Shown: piece by piece, positions 62,606-64,000 of the stretch
Layout: every line of letters begins with the position of its first letter
How positions within the stretch are numbered: position 1 is the first letter of the stretch
Assembly: GCA_965198795.1 (NCBI GenBank)
Contig: OZ240674.1
Location: forward strand, 2,728,001 to 2,792,000
Source of the DNA: G965198795 sp965198795
Lineage (GTDB): Bacteria; Pseudomonadota; Alphaproteobacteria; Rhodospirillales; Casp-alpha2
Direction: 5' to 3'
Length of the DNA stretch: 64,000 bases
Notes under the pieces: generated by a model
Seen by the model: only the letters and a program-made list of their open reading frames with translations
Database searches by the model: none
What the model was told of the DNA's origin: nothing
Position numbers and translations under genes: made by a program

Positions 62606-63805
62606 TCAGGCTGCGGTGACAAGGGCAAGGCGTCTCAGGGCCGCAACCAGCTCGCGCCGGTCCTTATCCGCGATATCTGGAAAGCTCGCCTCAATCTCGG
62701 CCATGGTGAAGATGTCGCGGGCCAATATCCATTCGGCGAGTGGTTCCAAGTCTGGCGCGAGTTCTGTTTTTTCGCCGCCATGGATCAGAAAAACGGCCGC
62801 CCCCCGTTTTTTCCTCGCCCAGCCATACGGCTTGACTCGATAGGGATGGGCCAGGTCCGGATGGGGAATACTGAGCCGGGGTATGTTGTCGAACATACCG
62901 CTCTTCTGGTCTTTGAACAGTTTGTCCGCGACATCTGGTTGTCTCATCAGTTCGGATATGCGCCCAGCCAGCGTGGCGACATGAGCGTAATAGCCCCTCG
63001 GGTCGTCGATACCCGGCATGTCGGCGCGAAACGCAGGGTCTTCCCGAAGGGGCGTCATCACGGTCCGCATGAAATCAAGGCCGGTTGGACGTGCGGTCCC
63101 GAACGACAAATGCAGACATGCGTCACTCGCGGCCAGGGCGTCGTGGTACTGGCCCTTGGGGATATAGAGCAGATCGCCCGGCGTCATCTCGATCTCTTCG
63201 AGAAGGCCGCCTTTGGCCTTTTCGTGATAATCCAGCGGCAGACTGCCGTAGCTGTAGCCGCCGGCTTCGATGGGATGTTCGAACCGGCCTTCGTAGAGAC
63301 GCCAGACTTTCTTACCTTCGATATGAAGGGCGAAAACTTCCGTTGTGTCGAAATGTGAACGGAACGCCTGACGCTGTGACCAGGAGCAATAGGCGTTGCA
63401 GAAAACCTTCGACGCCATGCCCATCTGAAGGGCCGTGGTCAGCGCTTGCACGCCCGGATGAAGCCGCTCCATGGTGTCCAAAACCATGCTTGCGCCCTGG
63501 CGCATCAATTGGGCGACCTTGCCCCAATCCGGGGTCATGGCGGGCGCGCCTTCCCGGGACCGGCCCGGGCGGCAGAAATCCATGGGCTCGATATTGTCGC
63601 CATCCAACGCCAGTTTGATGGTCCGGTCCGTCCAGATGGGCGTCATGTCCAGGACGCGGTTGAAAGCGGCCCAGTCGAAGAGACTTTGGGCCTTTTCACT
63701 TCCCCCTGGAATGTGCAAATGGCGCCGCCCCGTGTAGGCCGCAAAAAATTCATCGACCCCCATGGGATGTAACAGTTCGCGGAAGGTGACGGCCGGGTCA
63801 GGCAT
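62606..63805 (-). CDS. JmjC/cupin-type 2-oxoglutarate oxygenase (RoxA-like)
   Basis: The 399-residue protein resembles the ribosomal oxygenase group (PF08007). The iron-binding triad is visible: HFD (His151, Asp153) and the distal His221 in IPKGQYHD. RoxA of E. coli hydroxylates an Arg of ribosomal protein L16; the target here is unknown. The C-terminal helical part is a winged-helix-like domain in this family. It has an unusual hairpin at its start codon. Confidence 0.8.
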   Translation of the reverse strand: MPDPAVTFRELLHPMGVDEFFAAYTGRRHLHIPGGSEKAQSLFDWAAFNRVLDMTPIWTDRTIKLALDGDNIEPMDFCRPGRSREGAPAMTPDWGKVAQLMRQGASMVLDTMERLHPGVQALTTALQMGMASKVFCNAYCSWSQRQAFRSHFDTTEVFALHIEGKKVWRLYEGRFEHPIEAGGYSYGSLPLDYHEKAKGGLLEEIEMTPGDLLYIPKGQYHDALAASDACLHLSFGTARPTGLDFMRTVMTPLREDPAFRADMPGIDDPRGYYAHVATLAGRISELMRQPDVADKLFKDQKSGMFDNIPRLSIPHPDLAHPYRVKPYGWARKKRGAAVFLIHGGEKTELAPDLEPLAEWILARDIFTMAEIEASFPDIADKDRRELVAALRRLALVTAA

Positions 63806-63826
63806 TATGGGAGAGTTTTTCCCATA
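63806..63826 (-). promoter_or_regulatory. Hairpin adjacent to the JmjC gene start codon
   Basis: TATGGGA and TCCCATA (7 bp each, 7-nt loop) form a stem directly before the ATG (63803–63805, minus). It covers the place where a ribosome-binding site would be, and no separate Shine–Dalgarno is visible. It could restrain translation or be an operator. Confidence 0.45.
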
Positions 63827-64000
63827 GCTGACAATGAATTGCCAACCATCTTTAAAGAGTTGAGTTTCGGTCCGCGTCTAAATGGGAAAGACCGGAACTC
63901 CCGGCGCTCATTCCATTTGCATGTTTCACGTCAAAACTTTATGAAAGCGTTCCTCACCGGCATGGTGAGGCGCGCGGTCCTTGGGGGCGCCGGACCCGGC

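Overview
The window is about 64 kb of GC-rich DNA from an alphaproteobacterium, most probably of the Rhodospirillales type. The evidence is gene order and gene families, not a database search: zapA–6S RNA–5-FCL, yebC–ruvCAB–ybgC–tolQRAB–pal–cpoB–tilS–ftsH–folP–glmM, and purN–purM / DUF2066–perM–hdaA–(SDR)–ppk–ppx, together with a eukaryotic-type NADP isocitrate dehydrogenase and a DnaA-like HdaA. No tRNA, rRNA or CRISPR array was found.

Layout. 1–6.8 kb (minus strand): an envelope module (TolQ/MotA-like channel protein, MotB-like protein cut by the window edge, OmpA-like protein), then suhB, efp, thiE, a small unknown gene and gap. 7.0–12.98 kb (plus): DUF4164 protein, zapA, a 6S RNA candidate, 5-formyltetrahydrofolate cyclo-ligase, a YmdB-type phosphoesterase, yebC, ruvCAB and ybgC. 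13.1–20 kb: the Tol–Pal system and tilS; tolQ is frameshifted by one missing base. 20–25.1 kb: ftsH, folP, glmM, thiD. 25.2–36.7 kb: accessory and regulatory genes, including a MocR regulator divergent from a DUF1127 protein and a threonine-dehydratase-like enzyme, alaX, two unknown proteins, an MFS carrier with a signal-less BtuF-like protein, an ABC-F ATPase and oxyR. 36.8–49.3 kb: ndk, purNM, DUF2066, perM, hdaA, an atypical SDR, ppk, ppx, rpmB, icd and a LOG-family gene. 49.4–54.9 kb: cytochrome c', cytochrome b561, a LysM protein, an unknown protein, a two-domain glutaredoxin, psd and pssA. 55.1–61.8 kb: a decayed accessory region with an MttB fragment, class II aldolase, ketopantoate-reductase-like and gamma-glutamyltransferase genes, an IS256-family remnant and a DUF2927 fragment. 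61.9–63.8 kb: an FAH-family hydrolase and a JmjC/cupin oxygenase.

Function. Most of the window is housekeeping: envelope integrity during division (Tol–Pal, ZapA, FtsH), recombination repair (RuvABC), folate and thiamine synthesis, purine synthesis, phospholipid synthesis (psd–pssA) and polyphosphate turnover (ppk–ppx). I found no clearly new multi-gene system. The best leads are the tolQ frameshift, the operator-like palindromes at the mocR, cytochrome b561 and aldolase promoters, the repeat element that supplies the folP start codon, an SDR lacking its catalytic Tyr and Lys, and the IS256 graveyard with a 16-bp triplication.
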